In this document: piece after piece, positions 6,743-14,505 of the stretch
Position numbering within the stretch: position 1 is the first letter of the stretch
Layout of the letters: every line of letters starts with the position of its first letter
Assembly (NCBI RefSeq): GCF_900240275.1
Contig: NZ_LT964761.1
Coordinates: 1,272,929 to 1,304,996, forward strand
Length of the DNA stretch: 32,068 nt
Source of the DNA: [Lactobacillus] timonensis
Lineage (GTDB): Bacteria; Bacillota; Bacilli; Lactobacillales; Lactobacillaceae
Direction of reading: 5' to 3'
The notes under the pieces: generated by a model
What the model saw: the letters and a program-made list of their open reading frames with translations, nothing else
What the model was told of the DNA's origin: nothing
Database searches by the model: none
Program-made: the position numbers and the translations under genes

Positions 6743-7999
6743 ATGGATTATCAACTTGCTAAGGGTGTAAAACTACACATTATTCCATCATCACAGTTTC
6801 GACTGACTAATATTGTGATTAATTTTTCAGCGATGCAAACGACTAATAATGCGACGGCCCGGCATCTACTAGCCAATGTTTTAGAAACAAGTTGTCAAAA
6901 GTACCCAACCCAAACATTACTCGCTCGGCGGCTGGATGCCTTGTTTGGCGCGGTTGTTAGCGCTAACGTGGCACGGGTTGGCCAGATTCATACGTTGCGA
7001 ATGAGGGCGCAAGTTGTTAATGACCGTCAGGCCCAGACAGCCCTCCTGATGCCATTAATTAACCTTTTGCGTGAGCTGGTTTTTAGGCCATTGATGAATG
7101 AAAAGGGGTTTGATGCCGCAACCGTTGCGGTACAAAAGAAGAGTTTGGCAGGCTCACTTGCGGCGATTAATGATGACAAGCAGTTTGTAGCCTACCAGCG
7201 TTTAGCACAATTGTTTTATGACCAAACCAGTCCGATGTATTATCCCAGCTATGGGACAAGCAGTGATTTGGACTCATTAAATGGTGGCAGCTTGGTGTCA
7301 GCGTATCGTTCATTACGTGATGAAGATCAGGTTGATATTTTTGTCTTAGGAGAAGTCAATACTAAAAAAGTTCGGCAGGCTTTTGCCAAGTGGCCTTTTC
7401 GCGACCGGCAACCACTAGCGGCTATTGCGGATTACCACCAATCATTTCACCACCGACTAAGGCAACAACTGGATAGTGATGACATTGAACAGGCAAAACT
7501 GGACTTAGCTTATCATTTGCCCGTTTACTACCGTGACCCTGGTTATTATCCGGGTCTGGTAATGAACGGATTACTCGGTGGCACCCCCTATTCCAAGTTG
7601 TTTTTAAACGTCCGTGAAAAAGAAAGTCTTGCTTATTATGCTGATAGCCAGCTTCGTGCTTTCAGTGGTCATGTCGTTATCGAAACTGGTATTTCTGCCA
7701 ACAATTACCAACGCGTTAGATCACTAATCGAGCAGCAGATTAGGCAACTACAAGCCGGACAGTTTACCAGCGAACAACTGGAAGAGGTGAAGCAATCACT
7801 AATTACTAGTTATCGGGTGGGTTTAGATAACCCGTTGAATATTATTGAACACCGTTTGGTCAACGAGTTGAGTGGCCATCCGGAGTTGTTTAATGTGCCA
7901 GAGGCGGTGGGTCTGGTGACCAAGCAGGAAGTCGTCGCGGTAGCAAAACAGTTGAAATTACAAGCAGTTTATTACCTAGGTGGTGATGTTGATGAGTGA
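6743..7999 (+). CDS. ymfF: M16-family zinc-peptidase-like protein YmfF (inactive partner)
   Basis: A 418-residue protein with the two-repeat M16 (insulinase/processing peptidase) fold. The catalytic HxxEH motif is absent: the matching helix reads RHLLANVLETS near residues 34-44. The C-terminal half keeps family features such as the GGTPYSKLF and REKESLAYY segments. In M16 pairs one subunit is often non-catalytic and the other active, as here with YmfH. Databases name the pair YfmF/YfmH and link it to the 5-aminopentanol modification of EF-P through its Bacillus neighbours; the substrate is not known to me. AAAGGAG lies 10 bases before ATG 6743. The last codons overlap ymfH by 8 bases (ATGAGTGA). 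Confidence 0.85.
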   Translation: MDYQLAKGVKLHIIPSSQFRLTNIVINFSAMQTTNNATARHLLANVLETSCQKYPTQTLLARRLDALFGAVVSANVARVGQIHTLRMRAQVVNDRQAQTALLMPLINLLRELVFRPLMNEKGFDAATVAVQKKSLAGSLAAINDDKQFVAYQRLAQLFYDQTSPMYYPSYGTSSDLDSLNGGSLVSAYRSLRDEDQVDIFVLGEVNTKKVRQAFAKWPFRDRQPLAAIADYHQSFHHRLRQQLDSDDIEQAKLDLAYHLPVYYRDPGYYPGLVMNGLLGGTPYSKLFLNVREKESLAYYADSQLRAFSGHVVIETGISANNYQRVRSLIEQQIRQLQAGQFTSEQLEEVKQSLITSYRVGLDNPLNIIEHRLVNELSGHPELFNVPEAVGLVTKQEVVAVAKQLKLQAVYYLGGDVDE

Positions 8000-9263
8000 C
8001 TTGTATCAAGCAAAGGTACTTGACTACCAGTTAGCCAATGGAATAACAGTTAAGCTGTTACCAATGCCCGGTTTTCACCAAACCTATGCAATGATTAATG
8101 TCAACGTTGGATCCGTAGATACCCGGTTTCAGCCAGCAAATCACGGCTTAATTACGGTACCCGCTGGGACAGCCCATTATTTAGAACACAAGCTTTTCGA
8201 AAAAAAAGATTATGATGCCTTCGAGCTTTTTGGCCGGTTGGGTGCCGATTCGAATGCTTTTACTGACCTGTGCGAAACTTCCTATTTGTTTTCGACGACA
8301 GGTCGGCTAAGGGAGTGCCTGGAGACGTTGCTTAATTTTGTTCAACAGCCATACTTCACCCAGAAAAAGGTTGATAAAGAACGGGGAATTATTGGCGAAG
8401 AGATCAAGATGTATGATGATCAGCCGGGGATGAGGCTGTATGATGCGATGGTGGCCAGCCTGTATCCGCACACACCGCTGGCAGAAGATATTGCCGGTTC
8501 GCTGACCTCAATTCAGCAAATTCAACCACAAGATCTTCAAACACTTTATGATAATTTCTATCAGCCAGCCAATATGACCTTATTGGTAGTAGGCGGCTTT
8601 GATCCTCAAACGGTGTTGGAGTGGGTGCAGGAAAATCAGGAAGGGAAACAATTTTCATCCCATTATCAGCGCCCAACGTCAATGATTATCAATTCAGCAG
8701 GGCAGGTTGTTTCAAACTGGCAGAAGAAAATGGCCGTTCAACGTCCCCGGGTGATGATTGGGTTACGGGGGAAACACAACTGGCCAGCAACGGACCGACT
8801 TAAATACCAGTTAGCTGGCGAATTGTTCTTCTCATTGTTATTTGATGAGTCGTCTGATAACTTTCTACGATTGTATAATGCTGGGATTATCGACGATTCG
8901 TTCGGTTACGAGTTAGAAGTAGCTAACCAGTTTGACTATGCTTGTTTGGGAACAGTTACTGATGTTCCCGACCGTTTTATCAGTGAAATTCATCAAATTC
9001 TGCGTGATAGTAAGCGCCAATTATCCGCAGCGGCTGGGCAGTTTAACACCGTCAAGCACTCCCTGCTGGGACGCTTAATTGGCATGATGGACTCGCCTGA
9101 AGCAGTGGCCGACCGTTTTGCTGAAACGGCTAACGGGGACTGGTTAATAACCGATGAAGTGACAACGTTGCGTTCACTGACTATTGATGACTTACAGCTG
9201 ATTATTAATTCGCTGATCGAACCAGAGCAATGGACTACTTGCCAGATTTTACCTTCGAACTAA
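7992..9263 (+). CDS. ymfH: M16-family zinc metallopeptidase YmfH (active subunit)
   Basis: A 423-residue M16 peptidase with an intact HYLEH zinc motif at residues 62-66 and a candidate third ligand in GEEIKMYDD near residue 136. It is predicted to pair with YmfF, whose motif is lost, into a clamshell peptidase. ATG 7992 is chosen because AGGTGGTG ends 6 bases upstream and it overlaps the ymfF stop (ATGAGTGA), which implies translational coupling; in-frame GTG and ATG codons at 7980 and 7986 lie inside or before that ribosome site. In Bacillus the next gene is the reductase ymfI; here rodZ follows instead. Confidence 0.88.
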   Translation: MSDLYQAKVLDYQLANGITVKLLPMPGFHQTYAMINVNVGSVDTRFQPANHGLITVPAGTAHYLEHKLFEKKDYDAFELFGRLGADSNAFTDLCETSYLFSTTGRLRECLETLLNFVQQPYFTQKKVDKERGIIGEEIKMYDDQPGMRLYDAMVASLYPHTPLAEDIAGSLTSIQQIQPQDLQTLYDNFYQPANMTLLVVGGFDPQTVLEWVQENQEGKQFSSHYQRPTSMIINSAGQVVSNWQKKMAVQRPRVMIGLRGKHNWPATDRLKYQLAGELFFSLLFDESSDNFLRLYNAGIIDDSFGYELEVANQFDYACLGTVTDVPDRFISEIHQILRDSKRQLSAAAGQFNTVKHSLLGRLIGMMDSPEAVADRFAETANGDWLITDEVTTLRSLTIDDLQLIINSLIEPEQWTTCQILPSN

Positions 9264-9380
9264 CTTGTTTATGAAAGTGACAAGCAAGTTTCGAGCAATA
9301 GTGTTAAAATATCAAGTCGTGATCAGTATTACGGGTGTTAGTGTTGGCTGAAGTCAACGACGGCCCGGGGCTGTTGCGTA

Positions 9381-9389
9381 TGATATACT
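9381..9389 (+). promoter_or_regulatory. Extended -10 promoter for rodZ-pgsA
   Basis: TGATATACT: TGn followed by TATACT at 9384-9389, 38 bases before the rodZ start. No convincing -35 hexamer is present, so it would depend on the extended -10. Confidence 0.5.
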
Positions 9390-9427
9390 ATTGATTAACG
9401 ATTTCAGAATAAAATGGGGAATTAACC

Positions 9428-10549
9428 ATGAGTGAAAATAAACAACCACAAATTGATGAACAGCCTCAAAAAGATAGCGGCAAGCGGCATGCCAATATCG
9501 GAAAAAAGCTGCGTGCGGCTCGTGAACAAAAGGGCTACACTTTAGATGATCTCCAGCAGATCACCAAAATTCAAAAACGTTATTTAATTGCGATTGAAGA
9601 CCAAAACTTCAAGGCTCTTCCGGGTGATTTTTACGTTCGGGCCTTTGTTAAGCAGTATGCTGATACTGTAGGTTTGGATGGCAACGAACTACTGAAAGAT
9701 TACGAAGACGAACTGCCAGAAACGAAGGCGGATGAGTATTCTAAACACATCACTCAGGCAGTCGAGACGAGGAGCAGTCACCACCGGACGGCAGAGAAAA
9801 TGGAGAATGCTCGCCGCAAATACTTGCCAACAATTATCATTGCGGTGATCGTCCTGGCCATTTTACTTGTTATTTGGGTAGTTGCTATTGTCCAACACCA
9901 TGACAATTCAACGAAGATTGACCGATCACGGGTTTCTGTCTCTGGAGAGTCCAGCCACAAGTCCCAAAAGAAGGCTTCATCATCGTCTAAGAAGACAAAG
10001 AAGACTGCAGCTATCAAGTTGACTGAAACGTCTCGAAATGCTAGCGGCGTGGTTTATAGTACCAAGTCCTTAAAGAAGGGTACTAATTTACAGATTAGCA
10101 CCAACGCGCGGGCATGGAATAGCGTCACTGTTGATGGCACGCAACGTTTGGGGAAGACGATGAACGCTGGTGATAAGGACAACGTCGTAATTGCCAAGAC
10201 AGTGTCGAGTGTCGTTATCAGACTTGGTAACGCATCTCAAACAACTGTTAAGATCGGTGGTAAGAAGATCAACATCACTGCTAACGGTCGTTACCCGTCA
10301 ACACGGACGGTAACGATTAACTTTGGTAATGCTCACCAATCGTCTGCAAGGAACACTAGCATGGCCACAAATAATCGGCAGTCCATGAGCTCGTCAACAC
10401 GGACGTCTAACAACAGTAATAACAGCCAAACGACTAGTCGGACAACAACGGCTAACAACAATAATAACCAGCAACAAACGACCACGCGGCCAAATAACAG
10501 TAATCAGCAAACTGTTACCGACAATCGCCAGCAAGGCAATCAGCAATAG
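9428..10549 (+). CDS. rodZ: RodZ-like cell-shape protein: HTH, one membrane helix, external domain
   Basis: A 373-residue bitopic protein. Residues 22-95 form an Xre-type helix-turn-helix of the RodZ family (IGKKLRAAREQKGYTLDDLQQITKI), which in RodZ contacts MreB rather than DNA. A membrane helix spans about 133-155 and an external DUF4115-like beta domain about 200-300. The last 60 or so residues are a low-complexity tail of N, Q, S, T and R, longer than usual. In Bacillus the orthologue is ymfM. The pgsA start lies 12 bases past the stop, so the two are almost certainly co-transcribed. It joins MreBCD upstream in building the lateral wall. Confidence 0.88.
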   Translation: MSENKQPQIDEQPQKDSGKRHANIGKKLRAAREQKGYTLDDLQQITKIQKRYLIAIEDQNFKALPGDFYVRAFVKQYADTVGLDGNELLKDYEDELPETKADEYSKHITQAVETRSSHHRTAEKMENARRKYLPTIIIAVIVLAILLVIWVVAIVQHHDNSTKIDRSRVSVSGESSHKSQKKASSSSKKTKKTAAIKLTETSRNASGVVYSTKSLKKGTNLQISTNARAWNSVTVDGTQRLGKTMNAGDKDNVVIAKTVSSVVIRLGNASQTTVKIGGKKINITANGRYPSTRTVTINFGNAHQSSARNTSMATNNRQSMSSSTRTSNNSNNSQTTSRTTTANNNNNQQQTTTRPNNSNQQTVTDNRQQGNQQ

Positions 10550-10560
10550 GAGGAATGACA

Positions 10561-11148
10561 GTGAATTTACCTAATAAGCTCACCGTGGTACGGTTAATTA
10601 TTATTCCCTTTTTTCTTTGCTTAATGGTTTTGCCATTAGCAGGGTGGGGGACTGTTTCCTTTGGTGGCGCGACGGTCACCGTCGCTCGCTTAATAGCCAC
10701 TATCCTCTTTATCGCTGCTACTATTACTGATAACCTGGATGGCCGAATTGCCCGCAGCCAGCATCTTGTAACCAACTTTGGTAAGTTTGCCGATCCGCTG
10801 GCTGACAAACTGTTAGTGATGACGGCATTTGTTGTCCTTACTGCTGACGGGACGGTTCCAGCCTGGGTTACAGCTATTATTCTCTGGCGGGAATTGGCGG
10901 TAACAGGATTGCGTCTTTTGCTTGTCGAACAGGATGGGATTGTTTTGGCGGCAAAGATGCCTGGCAAGATTAAAACCACGACGCAGTTCATTGCGATTAT
11001 TTTCTTGCTGCTCCACAACGCGTTCTTTGCCCTCGTTCATATTCCGTTTGGCGAGATCATGCTTTATATTTGCCTGTTCTTTACGGTCTACTCCGGAATT
11101 GATTACTTTTACCAGGGCCGCGATGTTTTTAGCGATGGGTTTAAGTAA
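10561..11148 (+). CDS. pgsA: CDP-diacylglycerol--glycerol-3-phosphate 3-phosphatidyltransferase
   Basis: A 195-residue integral membrane enzyme. It makes phosphatidylglycerol phosphate, the committed precursor of phosphatidylglycerol and cardiolipin. The CDP-alcohol phosphotransferase signature is complete: D60-G61, A64-R65, G74, D78, D82. Several hydrophobic helices cover the rest. GTG at 10561 is preferred: AGGAGG (10548-10553) is 7 bases upstream and the protein then begins MNLPNKLTVVR, as usual for PgsA; the ATG at 10555 would leave only one base. It is the second gene of the rodZ-pgsA unit, followed by tandem terminators. Confidence 0.93.
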   Translation: MNLPNKLTVVRLIIIPFFLCLMVLPLAGWGTVSFGGATVTVARLIATILFIAATITDNLDGRIARSQHLVTNFGKFADPLADKLLVMTAFVVLTADGTVPAWVTAIILWRELAVTGLRLLLVEQDGIVLAAKMPGKIKTTTQFIAIIFLLLHNAFFALVHIPFGEIMLYICLFFTVYSGIDYFYQGRDVFSDGFK

Positions 11149-11168
11149 TAACTGAATAATTCATTTTG

Positions 11169-11192
11169 GGGATGCACTAGCATCGCCTTTTT
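11169..11192 (+). terminator. First of two tandem terminators after pgsA
   Basis: GGGGATGC pairs with GCATCGCC (one mismatch) around loop ACTA, followed by TTTTT. Confidence 0.65.
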
Positions 11193-11227
11193 AGCCCGGG
11201 AGTCTCTTGCAATTCTCGGGCTTTTTG
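11193..11227 (+). terminator. Second of two tandem terminators after pgsA
   Basis: AGCCCGGGAG (11193-11202) pairs with TTCTCGGGCT (11213-11222), ten pairs including two G-T, followed by TTTTG. It directly abuts the first terminator. Confidence 0.75.
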
Positions 11228-11282
11228 TTCATAATAAAAAAGATATAGTGTTGGTGTCTTGTTAAGCAGGAAGGGTGTCCTG

Positions 11283-11849
11283 ATGATGAAAAGGTTTTAT
11301 ACGTTAAAGGTTGGTGCATTAACTCGACAACTTTCGCTGGTCAAACTTAATAAAGACACAATGATTGCTAATTTTATGCTGCTGGGTGATGATCAAATGG
11401 CTCGCACGGCGGCACGGATGCTTGCCAAAAAAATTGATTTACACAACTTTGACTACATTGCAACAGTAGAAAGCAATGGGGTTCCATTGGCTCATGACTT
11501 GAGTCTTTTGGCGGACCGTTCCCGCTCAATTGTCATTCGTAAGGAAGTAAAAGACTACATGACAAACCCGCTGGCAGTACCAGTTAGTTCCATTATCACT
11601 AGTGGTAAAAAACTGGTCCTGGATGGGCGCGACGCACAACGAGTAAAGGGCAAGAAAATAATGCTCGTTGATGATGTTATCAATACTGGTAGTACCATGG
11701 CAGCGAGTGAGCTGGCTTTGAAACACGCTGGAGCGACAGTCGTTTCTCGACTGGCAATAATTGCCGAAGGACCGACCGCGGTTCGCAATGACATTACTTA
11801 CTTGGCGCACTTGCCATTATTTAACAACGATGGAACACCGAAGGAATAA
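11283..11849 (+). CDS. Type I phosphoribosyltransferase, adenine-PRT-like
   Basis: A 188-residue protein with the PRPP-binding loop IMLVDDVINTGSTMA at about 126-140 and a preceding basic RKEVKDYM segment. The opening half resembles adenine phosphoribosyltransferase or the PurR/XPRT branch (TVESNGVPLAHDL at 61-73), but the classical APRT EARGF box is replaced. The substrate cannot be read from sequence; a purine base is most likely. ATG 11283 is chosen because AGGAAGGG ends 7 bases upstream; the TTG at 11259 lacks a ribosome site. It is isolated between strong terminators on both sides, so it forms its own transcription unit rather than being part of the lipid or cinA units. Confidence 0.75.
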   Translation: MMKRFYTLKVGALTRQLSLVKLNKDTMIANFMLLGDDQMARTAARMLAKKIDLHNFDYIATVESNGVPLAHDLSLLADRSRSIVIRKEVKDYMTNPLAVPVSSIITSGKKLVLDGRDAQRVKGKKIMLVDDVINTGSTMAASELALKHAGATVVSRLAIIAEGPTAVRNDITYLAHLPLFNNDGTPKE

Positions 11850-11855
11850 GAGCAG

Positions 11856-11876
11856 GCGGGTTTCACCGCTTTTTTA
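11856..11876 (+). terminator. Terminator of the phosphoribosyltransferase gene
   Basis: GCGG (11856-11859) pairs with CCGC (11866-11869) around a 6-base loop, followed by TTTTTTATTTT. The stem is short but the T-tract is excellent. Confidence 0.65.
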
Positions 11877-11934
11877 TTTTGAATAGTAGTTCGAGGATGA
11901 ATTTTGCGTATATATGAATTAGGGGGAGTCATTG

Positions 11935-13179
11935 ATGGAAGCAGAGATAATCACCGTGGGTGAGGAAATCATTTTGGGGGAAATTGATAACACCAACGCT
12001 CGCTTTTTAGCGGATCGAATGCGTCAACAGGGAATCGTTGCTCGCTGGCAAACAACGACGGATGACGCCCCACAACATATTTGTACTGCAGTTCAGAATG
12101 CATTATCGCGTGTTAAGACGGTCTTTGTTTGCGGTGGTTTGGGGCCGACGACAGATGATAATACTTTGTCCGCCACGGCTGCCGCCCTGGGAACCCACCT
12201 GGCAATCGATGAACGGCATTGGCGGTGGATTAAGCAGGAGTTTAAAAACCGCCACCAGAAGATGGTGAAAAGCAATATTGTCCAAGCCTGCTTTCTCGCG
12301 GGAGGGGCTTCACTGACAAACCCAGTCGGCTTAGCGGTTGGAAGCTGGTGGCAACAGGGGGAGAAAACGGTGGTTGTCTTACCAGGACCGCCACGTGAAT
12401 TTCGAGCAATGGTTGATCAGGAGGTACTGCCACGACTTCGGCAACTAATACCAGGTCAGCAGCTGGTAGCTGACTTAATCATGCACTATGTTGGCGTTCC
12501 TGAATCACAACTAATGACGACGATTAATGCTGCACTAGCGAAAAATTCAGCAGTAGTGGCAACCTCTTATGTTCAACCGGGGGAGATCCAGGTTCGGTTG
12601 ACAACGACAGCAGCTAGCCAGCAAGAAGCTGATGCACGACTTCAGACAACCAGGCAGACAATTTTAGCGGCGCAACCGGAAGGATACTTTGGTGATGGTC
12701 AAATTACATTAGCTGGAGAAGTTGTTAGTTTGTTAAAACAAAGACATCTTCACGTGACGGCCGCTGAGAGCCTTACCGGCGGCCTTGTCCAGAGTCTGAT
12801 TTGTTCAGTACCGGGTGCTTCGGCCGTCTTTGATGGTGGGTTTGTAACGTATGCACCGGCCCAAAAAGCGGCAATGCTTGGGATTCAAGCAGAAGTGATT
12901 GATAAGTATGGTGTTGTCAGTTCAGAAACTGCCGGAGCGATGGCGGATGGCTGCCGTCAGAAGGTGGGGGCTGATTTTGGACTAGGACTGACTGGAGTGG
13001 CCGGACCTGACGAATTAGACGGTCAACCTGCAGGAACCGTCTGGCTGGGATTATCTATCAAGGGAGAACCAACGAGAACAAGGTGTCTTCACTTAGACGC
13101 GCATAGTGGCCGGCAAGCTATCAGGTTAAATAGTGCCCAGTTAGCACTAATGATGCTGTATGATCATCTGCAAAAATAA
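11935..13179 (+). CDS. cinA: CinA: competence/damage-inducible protein, MoCF fold plus PncC amidohydrolase
   Basis: A 414-residue two-domain protein. The N-terminal molybdopterin-binding-like domain (about 1-170; family role ADP-ribose/NAD-derivative pyrophosphatase) has AEIITVGEEIILGEIDN and GGLGPTTDD. The C-terminal PncC-like domain (about 255-410) has ESLTGG, GASAVFDGG, SSETAG and GLTGVAGPDE, typical of nicotinamide-nucleotide amidohydrolases that recycle NAD breakdown products. ATG 11935 is chosen (AGGGGGAG 6 bases upstream); the in-frame TTG three bases earlier is less well spaced. It is followed within 2 bases by the recA LexA-type box and is the usual neighbour of recA in Firmicutes. 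Confidence 0.92.
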   Translation: MEAEIITVGEEIILGEIDNTNARFLADRMRQQGIVARWQTTTDDAPQHICTAVQNALSRVKTVFVCGGLGPTTDDNTLSATAAALGTHLAIDERHWRWIKQEFKNRHQKMVKSNIVQACFLAGGASLTNPVGLAVGSWWQQGEKTVVVLPGPPREFRAMVDQEVLPRLRQLIPGQQLVADLIMHYVGVPESQLMTTINAALAKNSAVVATSYVQPGEIQVRLTTTAASQQEADARLQTTRQTILAAQPEGYFGDGQITLAGEVVSLLKQRHLHVTAAESLTGGLVQSLICSVPGASAVFDGGFVTYAPAQKAAMLGIQAEVIDKYGVVSSETAGAMADGCRQKVGADFGLGLTGVAGPDELDGQPAGTVWLGLSIKGEPTRTRCLHLDAHSGRQAIRLNSAQLALMMLYDHLQK

Positions 13180-13180
13180 A

Positions 13181-13194
13181 CGAACAATTGTTCG
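13181..13194 (+). promoter_or_regulatory. LexA-type SOS operator upstream of recA
   Basis: CGAACAATTGTTCG is a perfect 14-base palindrome of the Gram-positive LexA (Cheo/DinR) box type CGAAC-N4-GTTCG. It starts 2 bases after the cinA stop and 9 bases before the -35 of recA. Repression by LexA and induction by DNA damage are expected. Confidence 0.85.
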
Positions 13195-13202
13195 CAGCCC
13201 GC

Positions 13203-13230
13203 TTGTAATTTAGATAAGAACTGATATCAT
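13203..13230 (+). promoter_or_regulatory. Promoter for recA
   Basis: TTGTAA (13203-13208), 16 bases, TATCAT (13225-13230) with TGA just before it (extended -10). It lies immediately downstream of the SOS box. Confidence 0.5.
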
Positions 13231-13268
13231 TATTTAAGGAGAAACTGTCAAATAAAGGAGGAGACAAG

Positions 13269-14339
13269 TTGGCTGATCAACGAAAAGCGGCCCTTGATGC
13301 TGCCCTGCGTAAAATCGAAAAGAACTTTGGTAAAGGTTCCATTATGCGAATGGGTGACGCGGCCGATACGAGAATTGCGACCGTTTCTAGCGGCTCATTA
13401 GCAATTGATGAAGCATTAGGTGTTGGTGGTTACCCCCGCGGTCGAATTATTGAAATGTATGGCCCAGAAAGTTCCGGGAAGACGACAGTGGCGCTGCATG
13501 CGGTGGCTGAGGTTCAGTGCGAAGGGGGCACTGCTGCATACATTGACGCCGAAAACGCCCTTGATCCACAGTATGCACAAGCCCTGGGAGTTAATATTGA
13601 TGACCTTTTGTTATCACAACCAGATACTGGTGAAGAAGGCTTGGAAATTGCCGACGCGTTAATCGCATCAGGTGCAATTGATATTGTCGTAATTGATTCT
13701 GTTGCTGCTTTAGTTCCCCAAGCGGAAATTGATGGTGAAATGGGAGACACTCATGTTGGTCTGCAAGCACGGTTAATGTCCCAAGCCCTGCGGAAGCTTT
13801 CTGGTGAAATCAATAAGACCAAGACGATTGCCGTCTTCATCAATCAGATCCGTGAAAAGGTTGGCGTAATGTTTGGGAACCCTGAAACAACACCTGGTGG
13901 TCGTGCCCTTAAGTTTTACTCCACAATCCGCTTGGAAATTCGGCGTGGTGAGCAGCTGAAAAATGGGTCCAATTTGATTGGGAACCGGGCTAAAATCAAG
14001 GTTGTTAAGAACAAGGTGGCGCCGCCTTTTAAGCGGGCTGAAGTTGATATCATGTACGGTAAGGGCATTTCCAAGACCGGTGAGTTGTTGGATATGGCTG
14101 TTGAAAAGGACATGGTTAAAAAGTCCGGTGCATGGTATTCATATGGTAAGGAACGAATTGGTCAAGGGCGCGAGAACGCTAAGAAATGGCTGGCCGATCA
14201 TCCCGAGTCATACAGTGAACTACTTAATAAGGTGCGCGTGGCCTATGGTATGCAACCAGCGCCGGGTGCTGGTGATGATAAAAAGGGTACCGGCGAACCA
14301 CAGCAAGAGACACTGGAACAAGCATCTAAAAACAAGTAG
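13269..14339 (+). CDS. recA: Recombinase RecA
   Basis: A 356-residue recombinase and LexA co-protease. Walker A GPESSGKT is at residues 65-72 and Walker [13 protein letters not shown] around 140. DNA-binding loop L1 (around the [14 protein letters not shown] segment) and loop L2 ([14 protein letters not shown]) are conserved. The C-terminal tail is acidic and variable. The start is TTG 13269: AAAGGAGG is correctly spaced and [10 protein letters not shown] is the usual RecA opening. It is a single-gene unit with its own SOS-type operator and a strong terminator. Confidence 0.97.
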   Translation: MADQRKAALDAALRKIEKNFGKGSIMRMGDAADTRIATVSSGSLAIDEALGVGGYPRGRIIEMYGPESSGKTTVALHAVAEVQCEGGTAAYIDAENALDPQYAQALGVNIDDLLLSQPDTGEEGLEIADALIASGAIDIVVIDSVAALVPQAEIDGEMGDTHVGLQARLMSQALRKLSGEINKTKTIAVFINQIREKVGVMFGNPETTPGGRALKFYSTIRLEIRRGEQLKNGSNLIGNRAKIKVVKNKVAPPFKRAEVDIMYGKGISKTGELLDMAVEKDMVKKSGAWYSYGKERIGQGRENAKKWLADHPESYSELLNKVRVAYGMQPAPGAGDDKKGTGEPQQETLEQASKNK

Positions 14340-14346
14340 TGACACC

Positions 14347-14376
14347 AAACGATTGCCGCTGGCAATCGTTTTTTCT
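14347..14376 (+). terminator. Terminator of recA
   Basis: An 11-bp perfect stem AAACGATTGCC / GGCAATCGTTT with a 3-base loop (GCT), followed by TTTCTTTT. Confidence 0.9.
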
Positions 14377-14397
14377 TTTGCAGCTAATCTTTGTTGA

Positions 14398-14426
14398 TTG
14401 ACACTCCACGAAGACGCGCTTAAAAT
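14398..14426 (+). promoter_or_regulatory. Strong promoter for rny
   Basis: Consensus -35 TTGACA (14398-14403), 17 bases, TAAAAT (14421-14426). It leaves a 5' UTR of about 75 bases before rny. Confidence 0.75.
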
Positions 14427-14505
14427 TAACCAGTGTGGTTTTAAAAGTAAAATCGCCAATTTAGCAATAATTTATTAAAAAAATAGCAATGATGGAGGTG
14501 TCATA

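Noticed and set aside
10515-11018. 167-codon minus-strand frame opposite pgsA
   Set aside because: Shadow frame over a complete CDP-alcohol phosphotransferase; no start signals or recognisable domain.
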